In this document: piece by piece, positions 35,642 to 44,120 of the stretch | How the letters are laid out: every line of letters starts with the position of its first letter | Position numbering within the stretch: position 1 is the stretch's first letter | Assembly (NCBI GenBank): GCA_016716565.1 | Contig: JADJWC010000004.1 | Span: forward strand, 186,001 to 250,000 | Origin: a bacterium | GTDB taxonomy: Bacteria > Bacteroidota > Ignavibacteria > Ignavibacteriales > Ignavibacteriaceae | Direction of reading: 5' to 3' | DNA: 64,000 nt | Notes under the pieces: model-generated | Database searches by the model: none | Told to the model about the DNA's origin: nothing | The model's input: only the letters and a program-made list of their open reading frames with translations | Position numbers and translations under genes: made by a program

Positions 35642-37417
35642 ATGAGTTATGCAATAAAACTCTTTATAATAGTTTTTATCCTATCTTTTTCTATACCATT
35701 TGCTCAAAACAAGAGTAGTGCTAATAGTTTTGCTAATGGCAGTGGAACTCCACTTGATTTAATAATATCCAATTATGATTGGCCGTGGAATAAAACTGCA
35801 CTAAAACTATCATTTGTTTATGATTTTACTGGGGACGGTATTCCGGATCCATTTATGATGGCAAACGGTGATTCTTGCGCTGTGGTTGCTTATAAAGATG
35901 ATTTTGGAGTAGAATCGTATTTTCCTTGTGGTTATGATAGTCTTGGAATTCCCGTCCGAAGTAGAGCCAGCCACGTATTTTTGGACGCAACGAATGGAAT
36001 AGCATACTTAGTAATATTTGATATGAATGGTGTTTCTGGTGTTTCGCTTTGGTCAGTTAATTTAAATATTGATCCGAATGAAGCACAACTGGTAGGCGAG
36101 TTAAATGAATATTTGATTCCTTATGCTGTAGATGGTTCAGGTAATATTTGGGCATCTAAACTTTTTGAGGAGCATTTCGATATTGCAGTTTCTGAAGATG
36201 GTGGTGAGACTTTTAATATTGTTACTCATGTTGGTGAAAATGATCCGTCATTCTGGGGTACTGCTGCCGCTTGGGAAGGTTTTTTATCAGCCAATGGAAA
36301 TAAAATTTCAATGTTTGTACCTATTGAAAGATCAGGGTCGCTGGCATTATTAGGTATTGGAGAAGAAGGTACAAGCAATCCGGACAGTGCAAGTGGTATC
36401 TATCATTGGTTTTCAACTGATCAAGGTATGAACTGGCAAGGTGAATGGATAGCTCTGGATGGCGACACATTAATTACTAACAGAAGAAATTATGAGACTA
36501 ATCTTTCTACCTGGCCATTCAATTCATATTTTGTGGATCAAAATGGTGTAACCCATTATGTTCATCAAGCCTTTAATACTTACACGATTATTGAAGGAGA
36601 TTCTAGTTTGCTCAATGTTTCACCGATTGTTTATTGGAATGACAGGGATAAAGAATGGATAGCTCTTGAAAGACAGATTGTTGAAACATATCCCTATGAC
36701 TATACTAACTTATGTGCAGGAAATTTTAATGGTCCAAGTTTGCCGGTAATAGAAACAGATTCATCAGGAAATATAGTAGTAGTAATGTGGAATCTTCCAC
36801 AATTTTCCGGAGAACCGGGCAATAGTCCAATAAATATCTTTTCACAAGCTGGTGAACAGAATAAATACTATTACGATATCTGTTTTTCAGGCTCCGAAGA
36901 TGGTGGAAAAAACTGGATTGAACCGAGCTTACTTGTGAATGTTCCGCATGAAGCAAATTATTGGGTAAATATCAGCGGTATTGTCCATAATGGTTGGAGT
37001 GGAACTTCATTAGATTTTAACTATATCTATTACTATGATGAAATTCCGGGAGCTGCTATACTTGGTGAAAACTCATTCGGAACAAATTGTACGTGGAAGT
37101 ATAATGTACTAACACCGGGTATAATTAATGTTGATGACGAAGACATTTCGGCAGTTGATTTTAATTTAATGCAAAACTATCCCAATCCATTCAACCCTAG
37201 TACGGTAATCAGTTATCAGTTATCGGTGAGCGGTGATGTAACTCTGAAAGTATTCGATATTTTGGGTAATGAAGTAGCTACATTAGTAAACGAACTAAAG
37301 CCTGCAGGAAATTATGAAGTTGAATTCGATGCTTCATCTCTTACAAGTGGTGTTTATTTCTATAAGTTACAGGCTGGAACTTTTGTTGATACAAAAAAGA
37401 TGGTATTACTGAAATAA
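35642..37417 (+). CDS. Secreted T9SS protein with Asp-box (sialidase-like) repeats
   Basis: A 591-residue protein with an N-terminal signal peptide (ending IPFAQ). The body carries Asp-box-like motifs (S-x-D-x-G-x-x-W/F): 'SEDGGETFN', 'STDQGMNWQG' and 'SEDGGKNWIE', the marks of sialidase-type beta-propellers. No catalytic Arg triad could be assigned, so activity is not claimed. The C-terminal ~85 residues are the T9SS sorting domain ('MQNYPNPFNPSTVISY', ending KKMVLLK). The ribosome binding site is AAAGGAAAGGGG. It is convergent with the glycosyltransferase gene downstream. Confidence 0.8.
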   Translation: MSYAIKLFIIVFILSFSIPFAQNKSSANSFANGSGTPLDLIISNYDWPWNKTALKLSFVYDFTGDGIPDPFMMANGDSCAVVAYKDDFGVESYFPCGYDSLGIPVRSRASHVFLDATNGIAYLVIFDMNGVSGVSLWSVNLNIDPNEAQLVGELNEYLIPYAVDGSGNIWASKLFEEHFDIAVSEDGGETFNIVTHVGENDPSFWGTAAAWEGFLSANGNKISMFVPIERSGSLALLGIGEEGTSNPDSASGIYHWFSTDQGMNWQGEWIALDGDTLITNRRNYETNLSTWPFNSYFVDQNGVTHYVHQAFNTYTIIEGDSSLLNVSPIVYWNDRDKEWIALERQIVETYPYDYTNLCAGNFNGPSLPVIETDSSGNIVVVMWNLPQFSGEPGNSPINIFSQAGEQNKYYYDICFSGSEDGGKNWIEPSLLVNVPHEANYWVNISGIVHNGWSGTSLDFNYIYYYDEIPGAAILGENSFGTNCTWKYNVLTPGIINVDDEDISAVDFNLMQNYPNPFNPSTVISYQLSVSGDVTLKVFDILGNEVATLVNELKPAGNYEVEFDASSLTSGVYFYKLQAGTFVDTKKMVLLK

Positions 37418-37434
37418 AAAACCTCTGCCTTCAT

Positions 37435-37470
37435 CCCTCTCCTTTATAAGGAGAGGGAAACAGGGTGAGG
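37435..37470. repeat. Dispersed palindromic repeat, copy 1
   Basis: A hairpin-forming motif: ccctctcctt and aaggagaggg separated by three bases, then aaacagggtgagg. A second copy with the same stem and the same CAGGGTGAGG end lies at 40596-40624. Here it sits between two convergent genes, where it may also end transcription. The form is REP-like. Confidence 0.65.
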
Positions 37471-37489
37471 TAAAAATGTTTTCGACTGA

Positions 37490-38638
37490 TTATCTACTCT
37501 CTTCCAGTATCCTCTCGAACACTTCCGGCAGCTGGTTAAAACTGTTCTTCTGGTTTCTTTCATTTATGTAGGTAGTAAAATCCACTTTATCTTTTACGGG
37601 AAGAAATTTCTGAACTCCCTCTGCAATTGCTTCAGGAGAATTCGGTTTAACAACAAATCCTGTTTTGCCTTCATCGACAAACTCTGCTAATCCGCCGACA
37701 TCGGTTACAATAACCGGCTTATAAAATCCATAAGCGACATTCAATATTCCGCTTTGAGTAGCGCTGCGGTAGGGAAGAATCACAACATCTGCAGCCTGGT
37801 AATATTTCCCAACTTCTTCATTGGGAACAAACTGATTAATAACTTTTACTTTGTCTTCAATTTTTAATTTCCTTATCGACTCAAAATATTCAGAAGGATT
37901 ATCATAAAACTCACCGACAATCAGCAGTCGTGCATTTTGATTTGAAGAAAGAATATTTGGGAATGCTTCAATAAGAATATCCAGTCCTTTATATTTTCTT
38001 ACATATCCGAAGAACAATAAAATGAGTGAATCTTCTTCAAAACCAAATTCTATTTTGAACATTCTTGAATCAGCTTGATCACTGTGTTTGTAGCAATCGT
38101 AGACAGGCAATTCCGATCTATAAACTTTTTTCTCTTTAGAAAACTGCTGTACTTCTTTTTCAACTATTCCCGAAAGCGCTAAAAATTTTGATGCGGACAT
38201 CAATCCGATCTTAGTAAGTAATTTATCGATAGCATTTGCTTCGTGGGAGACAACGTTTTCTGTTATGAAGAGTATTTTATTTTTATATTTTTTCCTGATG
38301 AGAAATGAAATAACTCCGTGACAAAATCCAAAAAAAGGATGCCACCAGTCAAAAACAACCAGATCGGCATTTTCTTTCTTGATCATTCCTGCAGCTTTTA
38401 TCCAGTTGAATGGATTAATTGAATTGATAATCCGCTCGCTTGGAACTTTGAATACCTGTTCCTTACTTTGATCAAACTGAGTTGTTCCGGGAAATAGAAT
38501 TGAGGGATAAAGAAGTTTGTAATTGTAAATCTTGACTTCAAAATGATCCTTTAATGATTCATAGGTGTGTGTTACAAACAATGCATTTCCACCTCTGTAT
38601 GGAAAAACCGGACCAATGAGGATTATTTTTTTCTTCAA
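37490..38638 (-). CDS. Glycosyltransferase, GT4-like
   Basis: A 382-residue protein with the GT-B fold of family 4 glycosyltransferases: an N-terminal 'GPVFPYRGGNA' with the glycine-rich loop, 'LLFFGYVRKYKGLDILIEAF' starting the nucleotide-sugar domain, and a donor-site region 'SATQSGILNVAYGFYKPVI' followed by 'TDVGGLAEFV'. The classical E-x7-E glutamates are replaced here (Q and N/A at those places), which occurs in part of the family. It probably builds cell-surface polysaccharide. It stands alone on the minus strand, with a repeat-rich region upstream of its start. Confidence 0.85.
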   Translation of the reverse strand: MKKKIILIGPVFPYRGGNALFVTHTYESLKDHFEVKIYNYKLLYPSILFPGTTQFDQSKEQVFKVPSERIINSINPFNWIKAAGMIKKENADLVVFDWWHPFFGFCHGVISFLIRKKYKNKILFITENVVSHEANAIDKLLTKIGLMSASKFLALSGIVEKEVQQFSKEKKVYRSELPVYDCYKHSDQADSRMFKIEFGFEEDSLILLFFGYVRKYKGLDILIEAFPNILSSNQNARLLIVGEFYDNPSEYFESIRKLKIEDKVKVINQFVPNEEVGKYYQAADVVILPYRSATQSGILNVAYGFYKPVIVTDVGGLAEFVDEGKTGFVVKPNSPEAIAEGVQKFLPVKDKVDFTTYINERNQKNSFNQLPEVFERILEESR

Positions 38639-38802
38639 CTAAAGTGCTTTAATTATTAATCTTTCATTAGAAATATAAATAAAACGCTTCTGGTGTTAAA
38701 GAGTGTTTATTCTGAATTTATTTCAGAATACTTTTCGTGAATTAAGGGATATAAATTATTTAAGTGACTCGGATTAACCGATTAAATTATTCGCAGGTAA
38801 AA

Positions 38803-38906
38803 AACCGTTAAAACGGTTGGAAAATTCTATTTGTTTCTCATTAACCCACGGATTAATCCGTGGGTTAATAAAAGGAAAAAAATCTTTTATAACCGTTTCA
38901 ACGGTT
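38803..38906. repeat. Cluster of three palindromes (REP-like), including a 28-base perfect palindrome
   Basis: Three palindromes in about 100 bases: AACCGTT-AA-AACGGTT (38803-38818), a perfect 28-base palindrome at 38841-38868 (half site TTAACCCACGGATT), and AACCGTT-TC-AACGGTT (38891-38906). The outer two share the same half site. Such clusters are typical of REP/BIME elements mobilised by RAYT transposases; no such transposase gene is in the window. The cluster lies in a 380-base gap that holds no gene, between the AAA+ gene's end and the glycosyltransferase's start. Confidence 0.75.
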
Positions 38907-38966
38907 TATAAATGAAAGATGTCAACTTGAGTAAGTAAAATGGATATAAATATAATTACTTAAAGA

Positions 38967-39000
38967 TTCCGGATACTCCGACTGCGTCAGAGTTCCGGAA
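38967..39000. repeat. Nested inverted repeat after the AAA+ ATPase gene
   Basis: TTCCGGA at 38967-38973 pairs with TCCGGAA at 38994-39000, with an inner ctc/gag and gac/gtc pairing, making a long imperfect hairpin. It lies just past the stop codon of the minus-strand AAA+ gene and could act as its transcription end; it may also be a dispersed repeat of the species. Confidence 0.5.
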
Positions 39001-39018
39001 TGACACTCGGATTACAAA

Positions 39019-40530
39019 CTAAAACTTATACTGAGACTCATCGTCTTCATCCTCTAAATCTTCTTCAGCTGGCATTGTGAACATCGAGCTAAACATATCT
39101 CTGAACTGAATTCCGTCTTCAATCTTTGTTCTGCTGAGCAGCGAATGTTCTGATAATCCAAACAACAATAATTCCATCAAAAGAAGTCTTGAATTTCCAT
39201 TCATTGATGGCTGGTATTTCTTGACAACATTTTCGAGCTGCGGAATTTTATGGAGAAGTTCTGTATATCCTTTATCAGTTAAGTCCATCATCAAATCTGC
39301 TTTGTTGCCTTTCTTGAACCAATCAATTATTGGCTGATACGGACTTGGCTGCTGAGATTTTTTCAAACTATCCAGAGTAGGGAAGTATTTAGTAAAATTA
39401 TTTCTTATCGCTTTACCAATTAATATTTGAGCGACCTTAGCGGGACCTTCCTGTTCACCCTCATAAACAAGTTCAATCTTTCCGGTAATTGATGGGATCA
39501 CTCCAAAAAGATCGCTAACTCTCAAGTGAGTTTCCTTTTCGTTGTTCAGAATTCTTCGTCGCTCTGCTGTGCTGATTAAATTTTCATATGCAGAAATGGA
39601 AAGACGTGCTGAGACACCACTTTTTGAGTCGATGTATTCGCTTCCACGTGCTTCAAATGCGATTTGTTCTACAAGATCCAGCAATATTTCGTCAGGATTT
39701 ATTTTTTGTTTTTGGTCATCCGTCAGGTTTGCTTCCTGCTGAGTTATTCTTTTTGATATTTCAATACTCTTTGGATAGTGCGTGAGTATCTGGCTGTCAA
39801 TTCTGTCCTTTAACGGCGTAACTATCGAACCTCTGTTTGTATAGTCTTCCGGATTTGCAGTGAAGATGAATTGAATATCTAAAGGCAATCTTACTTTGAA
39901 ACCGCGAATCTGAATATCGCTTTCCTGAAGTATGTTGAACAGTGCAACCTGAATTCTTGCCTGAAGATCAGGAAGCTCGTTTATTACAAATATTGCTCTG
40001 TGTGATCTTGGGATTAAACCAAAGTGAATTACTCTTTCATCAGAGTAAGGGAGCTTAAGTGCTGCAGCTTTTATCGGATCAACATCGCCGATTAAATCAG
40101 CTACAGAAACATCAGGTGTTGCAAGTTTTTCTGTATACCTCTCTGTGCGGTGAATCCAGCTAATTTTAGTCTGATCACCTTCATTACTTATTATTTCCTT
40201 TGCATAAACTGAAAGAGGATTCAACGGATCATCGTTCAATTCAGAACCTTCAACAATTGGAATATATTCATCGAGAAGGTTGATCATCAGCCTTGCTATT
40301 TTAGTTTTTGCCTGTCCACGTAATCCAAGAAACAAAATATCATGTCGTGAGAGAACTGCAGTCTGAAGATCGGGGATTACAGTATCATCAAAACCGATTA
40401 TGCCTTCAAATGGATTTTTATTTTCCATTAAAAACTTTATCAGGTTATCTCTTAATTCATCCTTAATTGAATTGGATTTATATCCGCTTTGTTTTAATTC
40501 ACCGAGCGTTTTAATACTATCTAACTTCAT
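39019..40530 (-). CDS. AAA+ ATPase of the MoxR/Mg-chelatase-like type, partner of the VWA protein
   Basis: A 503-residue AAA+ protein. Residues ~75-300 form the ATPase core. The P-loop region reads 'GLRGQAKTKIARLM', with alanine instead of the second glycine of GxxxxGK[ST]. The Walker B region reads 'AIFVINELPDL', with Asn where Asp is usual before the Glu. Sensor 1 is 'QFIFTANPEDYTNRG'. A helical lid and a ~170-residue C-terminal helical domain ending in an acidic tail follow. It resembles the ChlI/CobS-type subunits that work with a VWA partner, which is encoded just upstream on the same strand. Such pairs remodel or metallate target proteins; the target is unknown. Confidence 0.85.
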   Translation of the reverse strand: MKLDSIKTLGELKQSGYKSNSIKDELRDNLIKFLMENKNPFEGIIGFDDTVIPDLQTAVLSRHDILFLGLRGQAKTKIARLMINLLDEYIPIVEGSELNDDPLNPLSVYAKEIISNEGDQTKISWIHRTERYTEKLATPDVSVADLIGDVDPIKAAALKLPYSDERVIHFGLIPRSHRAIFVINELPDLQARIQVALFNILQESDIQIRGFKVRLPLDIQFIFTANPEDYTNRGSIVTPLKDRIDSQILTHYPKSIEISKRITQQEANLTDDQKQKINPDEILLDLVEQIAFEARGSEYIDSKSGVSARLSISAYENLISTAERRRILNNEKETHLRVSDLFGVIPSITGKIELVYEGEQEGPAKVAQILIGKAIRNNFTKYFPTLDSLKKSQQPSPYQPIIDWFKKGNKADLMMDLTDKGYTELLHKIPQLENVVKKYQPSMNGNSRLLLMELLLFGLSEHSLLSRTKIEDGIQFRDMFSSMFTMPAEEDLEDEDDESQYKF

Positions 40531-40595
40531 TATTTAAATATTTCTTTCTAATATTTTTAGTTTGTCCAATAAAAACCAAATTAAAATTTTATTAA

Positions 40596-40624
40596 CCCTC
40601 TCCTTTGGAGAGGGCAGGGTGAGG
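40596..40624. repeat. Dispersed palindromic repeat, copy 2
   Basis: ccctctcc-ttt-ggagaggg followed by cagggtgagg, the same sequence type as at 37435-37470. It lies in the ~95-base gap between the VWA and AAA+ genes, directly after the VWA stop codon. Confidence 0.65.
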
Positions 40625-40626
40625 CC

Positions 40627-41724
40627 TTACCTTACTCTCTTTCTTCTGTTACGTATATAATCTTCAAAAAGAAAATCGCCGAGACCTGTCAAGCTGCTGT
40701 AATAAGCTCTGCCATTGTTAATCTTTGTAAACTCACGAACAAATTGCTGTAAATATGGATCGCGAGCAATCATAAAAGTTGTAATGTCGATATTATGCTT
40801 CCTGCAAATTGCAGCCTGGTCAAGAGTTTTATTAATTATTTTTCTATCGAGTCCAAAACTGTTCTTATAATATTTTGCACCAACCTTTAAACAAGTTGGT
40901 TTACCATCCGTTATCATAAAAATTTGCTTGTTATTTGTCTTCCTCCTGCGAAGAATATCATGAGCTAATTGTAATCCTGCGACTGTGTTTGTATGAAAAG
41001 GTCCAACTTCGAGATATGGGAGATCTTTTATTTCAATTGGCCATGCGTCATTGCCAAATGCAATAATATCCAATGTATCTTTTGGATATTTGGTAGTGAT
41101 AAGTTCTGATAAAGCCATCGCAACTTTTTTTGCGGGAGTGATTCTGTCTTCACCATACAAAATCATCGAATGAGAAACATCAATCATCAACACTGTCGAT
41201 GTCAATCCTTTGAAATCTCGTTCTTCAATCTCAAGATCTTTTTCAGTTAATTTGAAATCATCAATCCCGTGATTTATCTGAGCATTCTTAATTGAATCAG
41301 TCATATCAATCTGCTCAAGAGTATCACCAAAATTATATTCCCTTCGATCGGATGTTAGTTCGTCGCCGTGTCCTGAAAAAGGAGTGCGATGATTTCCTCG
41401 TGCAGATTTTTTAAGTTTACCAAATATTTCCTCAAGAGATTGTCTTCTAATTGTCATTTCACTTTTAGTAGTCAATGAAATTGTTTTTCCGTCTTCATTT
41501 TCTTTTATGTAACCTCGTTCTTTCAGTTCATCAATAAAATCACCCATTCCATATTCCTCCCCGGTCATATTATACTGACGATCAAGCTCGTTCATCCAGT
41601 TTAAAGCTTCTGATACATCCCCGGATGTGATGGTAACAAGCTGTAAAAAGACTTTGAGCAAGTCTTCAAAACTGTTTCCGGAACTATCACTTGGGATGAA
41701 ATCTGTAAATCTATGTCCTATCAT
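40627..41724 (-). CDS. VWA (von Willebrand factor A) domain protein
   Basis: A 365-residue protein. Residues ~1-165 are a helical, charged region. Residues ~170-350 are a VWA domain with an intact metal-ion-dependent adhesion site: 'DVSHSM' (DxSxS) and the later aspartate in 'MITDGKPT'. It has no signal peptide and so should be cytoplasmic. VWA proteins next to AAA+ ATPases act as adaptors that bring substrates to the motor, as ChlD does for ChlI. The gene precedes the AAA+ gene on the same strand with a repeat between them, and it follows clpP. Confidence 0.85.
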   Translation of the reverse strand: MIGHRFTDFIPSDSSGNSFEDLLKVFLQLVTITSGDVSEALNWMNELDRQYNMTGEEYGMGDFIDELKERGYIKENEDGKTISLTTKSEMTIRRQSLEEIFGKLKKSARGNHRTPFSGHGDELTSDRREYNFGDTLEQIDMTDSIKNAQINHGIDDFKLTEKDLEIEERDFKGLTSTVLMIDVSHSMILYGEDRITPAKKVAMALSELITTKYPKDTLDIIAFGNDAWPIEIKDLPYLEVGPFHTNTVAGLQLAHDILRRRKTNNKQIFMITDGKPTCLKVGAKYYKNSFGLDRKIINKTLDQAAICRKHNIDITTFMIARDPYLQQFVREFTKINNGRAYYSSLTGLGDFLFEDYIRNRRKRVR

Positions 41725-41836
41725 AATAGTATAAACAATGAAAATGAATTATTAGTTCGCAATAATTTCGGGTTGAAAATAAATTAAACTTTATGTTAAA
41801 ACAAGAATAAATTTTGTTGAGAATTAAGAAAGGAAG

Positions 41837-41855
41837 GGGGGAAATAAATTCCCCC
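41837..41855 (-). terminator. Possible hairpin terminator after clpP
   Basis: On the minus strand GGGGGAA pairs with TTCCCCC around a 5-base loop, just past the clpP stop codon, then a pyrimidine-rich tract (cttcctttctt). It would separate clpP from the VWA gene, which then needs its own promoter in the ~100-base gap. Confidence 0.55.
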
Positions 41856-41861
41856 ATTAAA

Positions 41862-42488
41862 TTATTTTTTTTCGATCGGTAATCGTGTTTCCAAAACGTT
41901 ATCAATCAACTTATATTCTTTAGCTTCTTCTGAAGTCAGGAAGTAGTCTCTGTCGCAATCCTTTGTAATTTGTTCGACGGATTTTCCGGTGTGCTTTGCT
42001 AAAATTTTGTAAAGAGAGTCTCTGGTCTTAAGCATCTCTTTTGCATGAATTTCGATGTCTGTTGTTTGTCCCTGCAATCCGCCAATCCATGGTTGATGGA
42101 TCATTATTTTAGAATGTGGCAAAGCTGAACGTTTTCCTTGTGCACCGCCTGCTAGTAGAATTGCTCCCATACTAGCTGCCATTCCAACGCAAATTGTTGC
42201 TACTTCCGGTTTAATGTAGCGCATCGTATCGTAAATAGCCATTCCAGCAGTCACACTTCCACCCGGACTGTTGATATAAAGATTGATATCTTTTTGTGAA
42301 TCTTCAGCTTCAAGGAAAATTAATTGTGCAATCGTCAGACTTGCCACATGGTCATCTATCGGCATACCGATAAATATAATTCGCTCACGAAGCAAACGTG
42401 AGTAAATATCCATTCCACGTTCGCCGCGTCCTGTTTGTTCTATAACATAAGGAACGAGTTGGTTAAAAATTTCTATTTTGTCTTTCAT
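41862..42488 (-). CDS. clpP: ATP-dependent Clp protease proteolytic subunit
   Basis: A 208-residue serine peptidase. The catalytic serine is in 'CVGMAASMGAILLAGG' near residue 97 and the histidine in 'HSKIMIHQPWIGG'; 'YINSPGGSVTAGMAIYD' is the oxyanion-forming segment. ClpP forms the barrel chamber of Clp protease. Its start overlaps the end of tig by four bases, the usual tig-clpP pairing. clpX, which often follows clpP, is not next to it; a VWA/AAA+ pair follows instead. Confidence 0.97.
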   Translation of the reverse strand: MKDKIEIFNQLVPYVIEQTGRGERGMDIYSRLLRERIIFIGMPIDDHVASLTIAQLIFLEAEDSQKDINLYINSPGGSVTAGMAIYDTMRYIKPEVATICVGMAASMGAILLAGGAQGKRSALPHSKIMIHQPWIGGLQGQTTDIEIHAKEMLKTRDSLYKILAKHTGKSVEQITKDCDRDYFLTSEEAKEYKLIDNVLETRLPIEKK

Positions 42489-43804
42489 TCTTTTTCCTCT
42501 TTCTGCTTTTTAGCAAGTTTATCAGGATTAACTTTTTTAATATCATTTTTTTCTTTTAAGAAGGAAAATAACTTCTGGTCAAGCATTCTTTCCATCTGGT
42601 TTGATGATTTGTAGTAGTTCATAAGCTTATCAATCGGAAGACCTGTTTTTTCGGCATCTTTCGCAGCAAGTTCTTCAAGCTCTTTATCTGCGACTTCAAG
42701 TTTTTCTTTTTTCAGGATTTCGTTTTTTAACTGATACCACTTCACCTCATTCAATGCAGATGGCTGAAGATATTCCCTGAGATACTTAGTATCAACTTTT
42801 TTCATTCCCTGCTTCTTAAGTCTCTCTTCTTCACTTTTTACCATTTCATCAAGAATACTTTCCACCATGAATGAAGGGGGAGTGAAATCATTTTTAGAAA
42901 TTATTAAACCAATAAGCTGGTTCCTTGTGAATTCATCAGCTCGTTGATCGTAATAATTCTGAATGTTTTTTTCAATTTCTGTTCGAAGATCAGCTTCTGT
43001 CGAAATTTTATCTTTTGTAACCTTTTTAATTAAATCTTCATTCAATTCAGGCAATACAATTTTTTTAATCCCAAGAATCAAAACTTCATAATCAAAATGC
43101 TCAACTACTTTTTCTTCCTGTCCATCTTTATTCGGTACCATTCGTTCATCGTGAAAATGAAACTTGAACTTCTCACCGACTTTTTTCCCTTTTGCATTTT
43201 CTTTTATATCTACATGAACGCTTTCGTTCGATAGATCGATCTGCATTTTATCCGGTTTTGAATCTGATGATGGCTGGTCTTCTTTATTTACTCTTGTAAG
43301 TTCAACATCTAAAATAAAATTATTGTCATCACCAACTGCATCGGTTTCCTCCTGCGTACTGTTTGATCGCAAAATATGTTCGATTTCTTTTTCGACTTCT
43401 AAATCAGTCACTTTTATATCCGGAACTTCGATCAACTGATTTGTGTAATCTTTTACATCGATATCAGGAATTACTTCATACTTTACTTTGAATTTAAAGT
43501 CTTTTTCGATGTTAAAATCGAGATCGGTCATCACTGGTTGACCAATTGGACGTAAATCATTTTCTTTTGCCAATTGCCAGAACCGGGAATTAGCAACTTT
43601 TTCTGATGCTTCAAACTCAAGTGAATCTCCAAATCTTTGTTTGATTATATGCTGTGGAACTTTCCCTTTTCTGAATCCCGGAACCTGAATTTTACTTGTC
43701 TGCTTTTTTACTTCTGATTTTATTTCATCACGAATTTCATCATAGCTGAGCGTAACTTCAACTTCTTTTTCCGATTGTGAAATATCGTTTACTGTGAACT
43801 CCAA
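42485..43804 (-). CDS. tig: Trigger factor, ribosome-associated chaperone and prolyl isomerase
   Basis: About 439 residues. The N-terminal ribosome-binding domain contains the signature 'VPGFRKGKVP' (GFRxGKxP) near residue 40. A PPIase-like middle region and a long helical C-terminal chaperone domain follow. The start is a TTG at 43804 with GAGG five bases upstream; the frame stays open further upstream but there it runs into the tRNA-Leu gene, which rules out an earlier start. It helps new polypeptides fold as they leave the ribosome and is coupled to clpP. Confidence 0.94.
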   Translation of the reverse strand: MEFTVNDISQSEKEVEVTLSYDEIRDEIKSEVKKQTSKIQVPGFRKGKVPQHIIKQRFGDSLEFEASEKVANSRFWQLAKENDLRPIGQPVMTDLDFNIEKDFKFKVKYEVIPDIDVKDYTNQLIEVPDIKVTDLEVEKEIEHILRSNSTQEETDAVGDDNNFILDVELTRVNKEDQPSSDSKPDKMQIDLSNESVHVDIKENAKGKKVGEKFKFHFHDERMVPNKDGQEEKVVEHFDYEVLILGIKKIVLPELNEDLIKKVTKDKISTEADLRTEIEKNIQNYYDQRADEFTRNQLIGLIISKNDFTPPSFMVESILDEMVKSEEERLKKQGMKKVDTKYLREYLQPSALNEVKWYQLKNEILKKEKLEVADKELEELAAKDAEKTGLPIDKLMNYYKSSNQMERMLDQKLFSFLKEKNDIKKVNPDKLAKKQKEEKE

Positions 43805-43836
43805 ATTAACCTCTGAATTGTTTAATAATAAAAGTG

Positions 43837-43919
43837 TGCGAGAACGGGGACTCGAACCCCGACACCTTTCGGTACTAGATCCTAAGTCTAGCGCGTCTGC
43901 CAAATTCCGCCATTCTCGC
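43837..43919 (-). tRNA. tRNA-Leu (anticodon UAG)
   Basis: A cloverleaf can be drawn on the minus strand: a 7-base acceptor stem GCGAGAA/TTCTCGC, a D arm, an anticodon stem CTAGA/TCTAG with loop CTTAGGA (anticodon TAG), a long variable arm as expected for a class II tRNA, and the T arm CGGGG-TTCGAGT-CCCCG. The discriminator is A and no CCA is encoded, so CCA must be added; a CCA-adding-type enzyme gene is at 47621. Confidence 0.97.
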
Positions 43920-44120
43920 AGATTTGTTATTTTGCTGTGTAAATCTTTAAAAATTGGCTACTAATATACGGTCAGAGGAGGTGTTTATCAATTATGATTG
44001 TTGTCGGGGACACAGTATAAATGATGAAATAAAATCGGCTCTTCGAGTAATGTTTTTAACTGTCAATACGAAGTTTTATTCTTAGTTTTGCTATGACAAA
44101 TCAAATAATAAAAAAATCAT

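Noticed and set aside
38760..39010. Repeat cluster considered as a CRISPR array
   Set aside because: The units are palindromes of different sequence with uneven spacing; there are no regular direct repeats or spacers and no cas genes.
39019..40530. AAA+ protein considered as ClpX
   Set aside because: It has no zinc-binding N-terminal domain or ClpP-contact loop, and its core is of the MoxR/Mg-chelatase type.
43805..43903. N-terminal extension of the trigger factor frame by ~33 residues
   Set aside because: It would be translated from the tRNA-Leu gene; the TTG at 43804 has a ribosome binding site and gives the normal family N-terminus.
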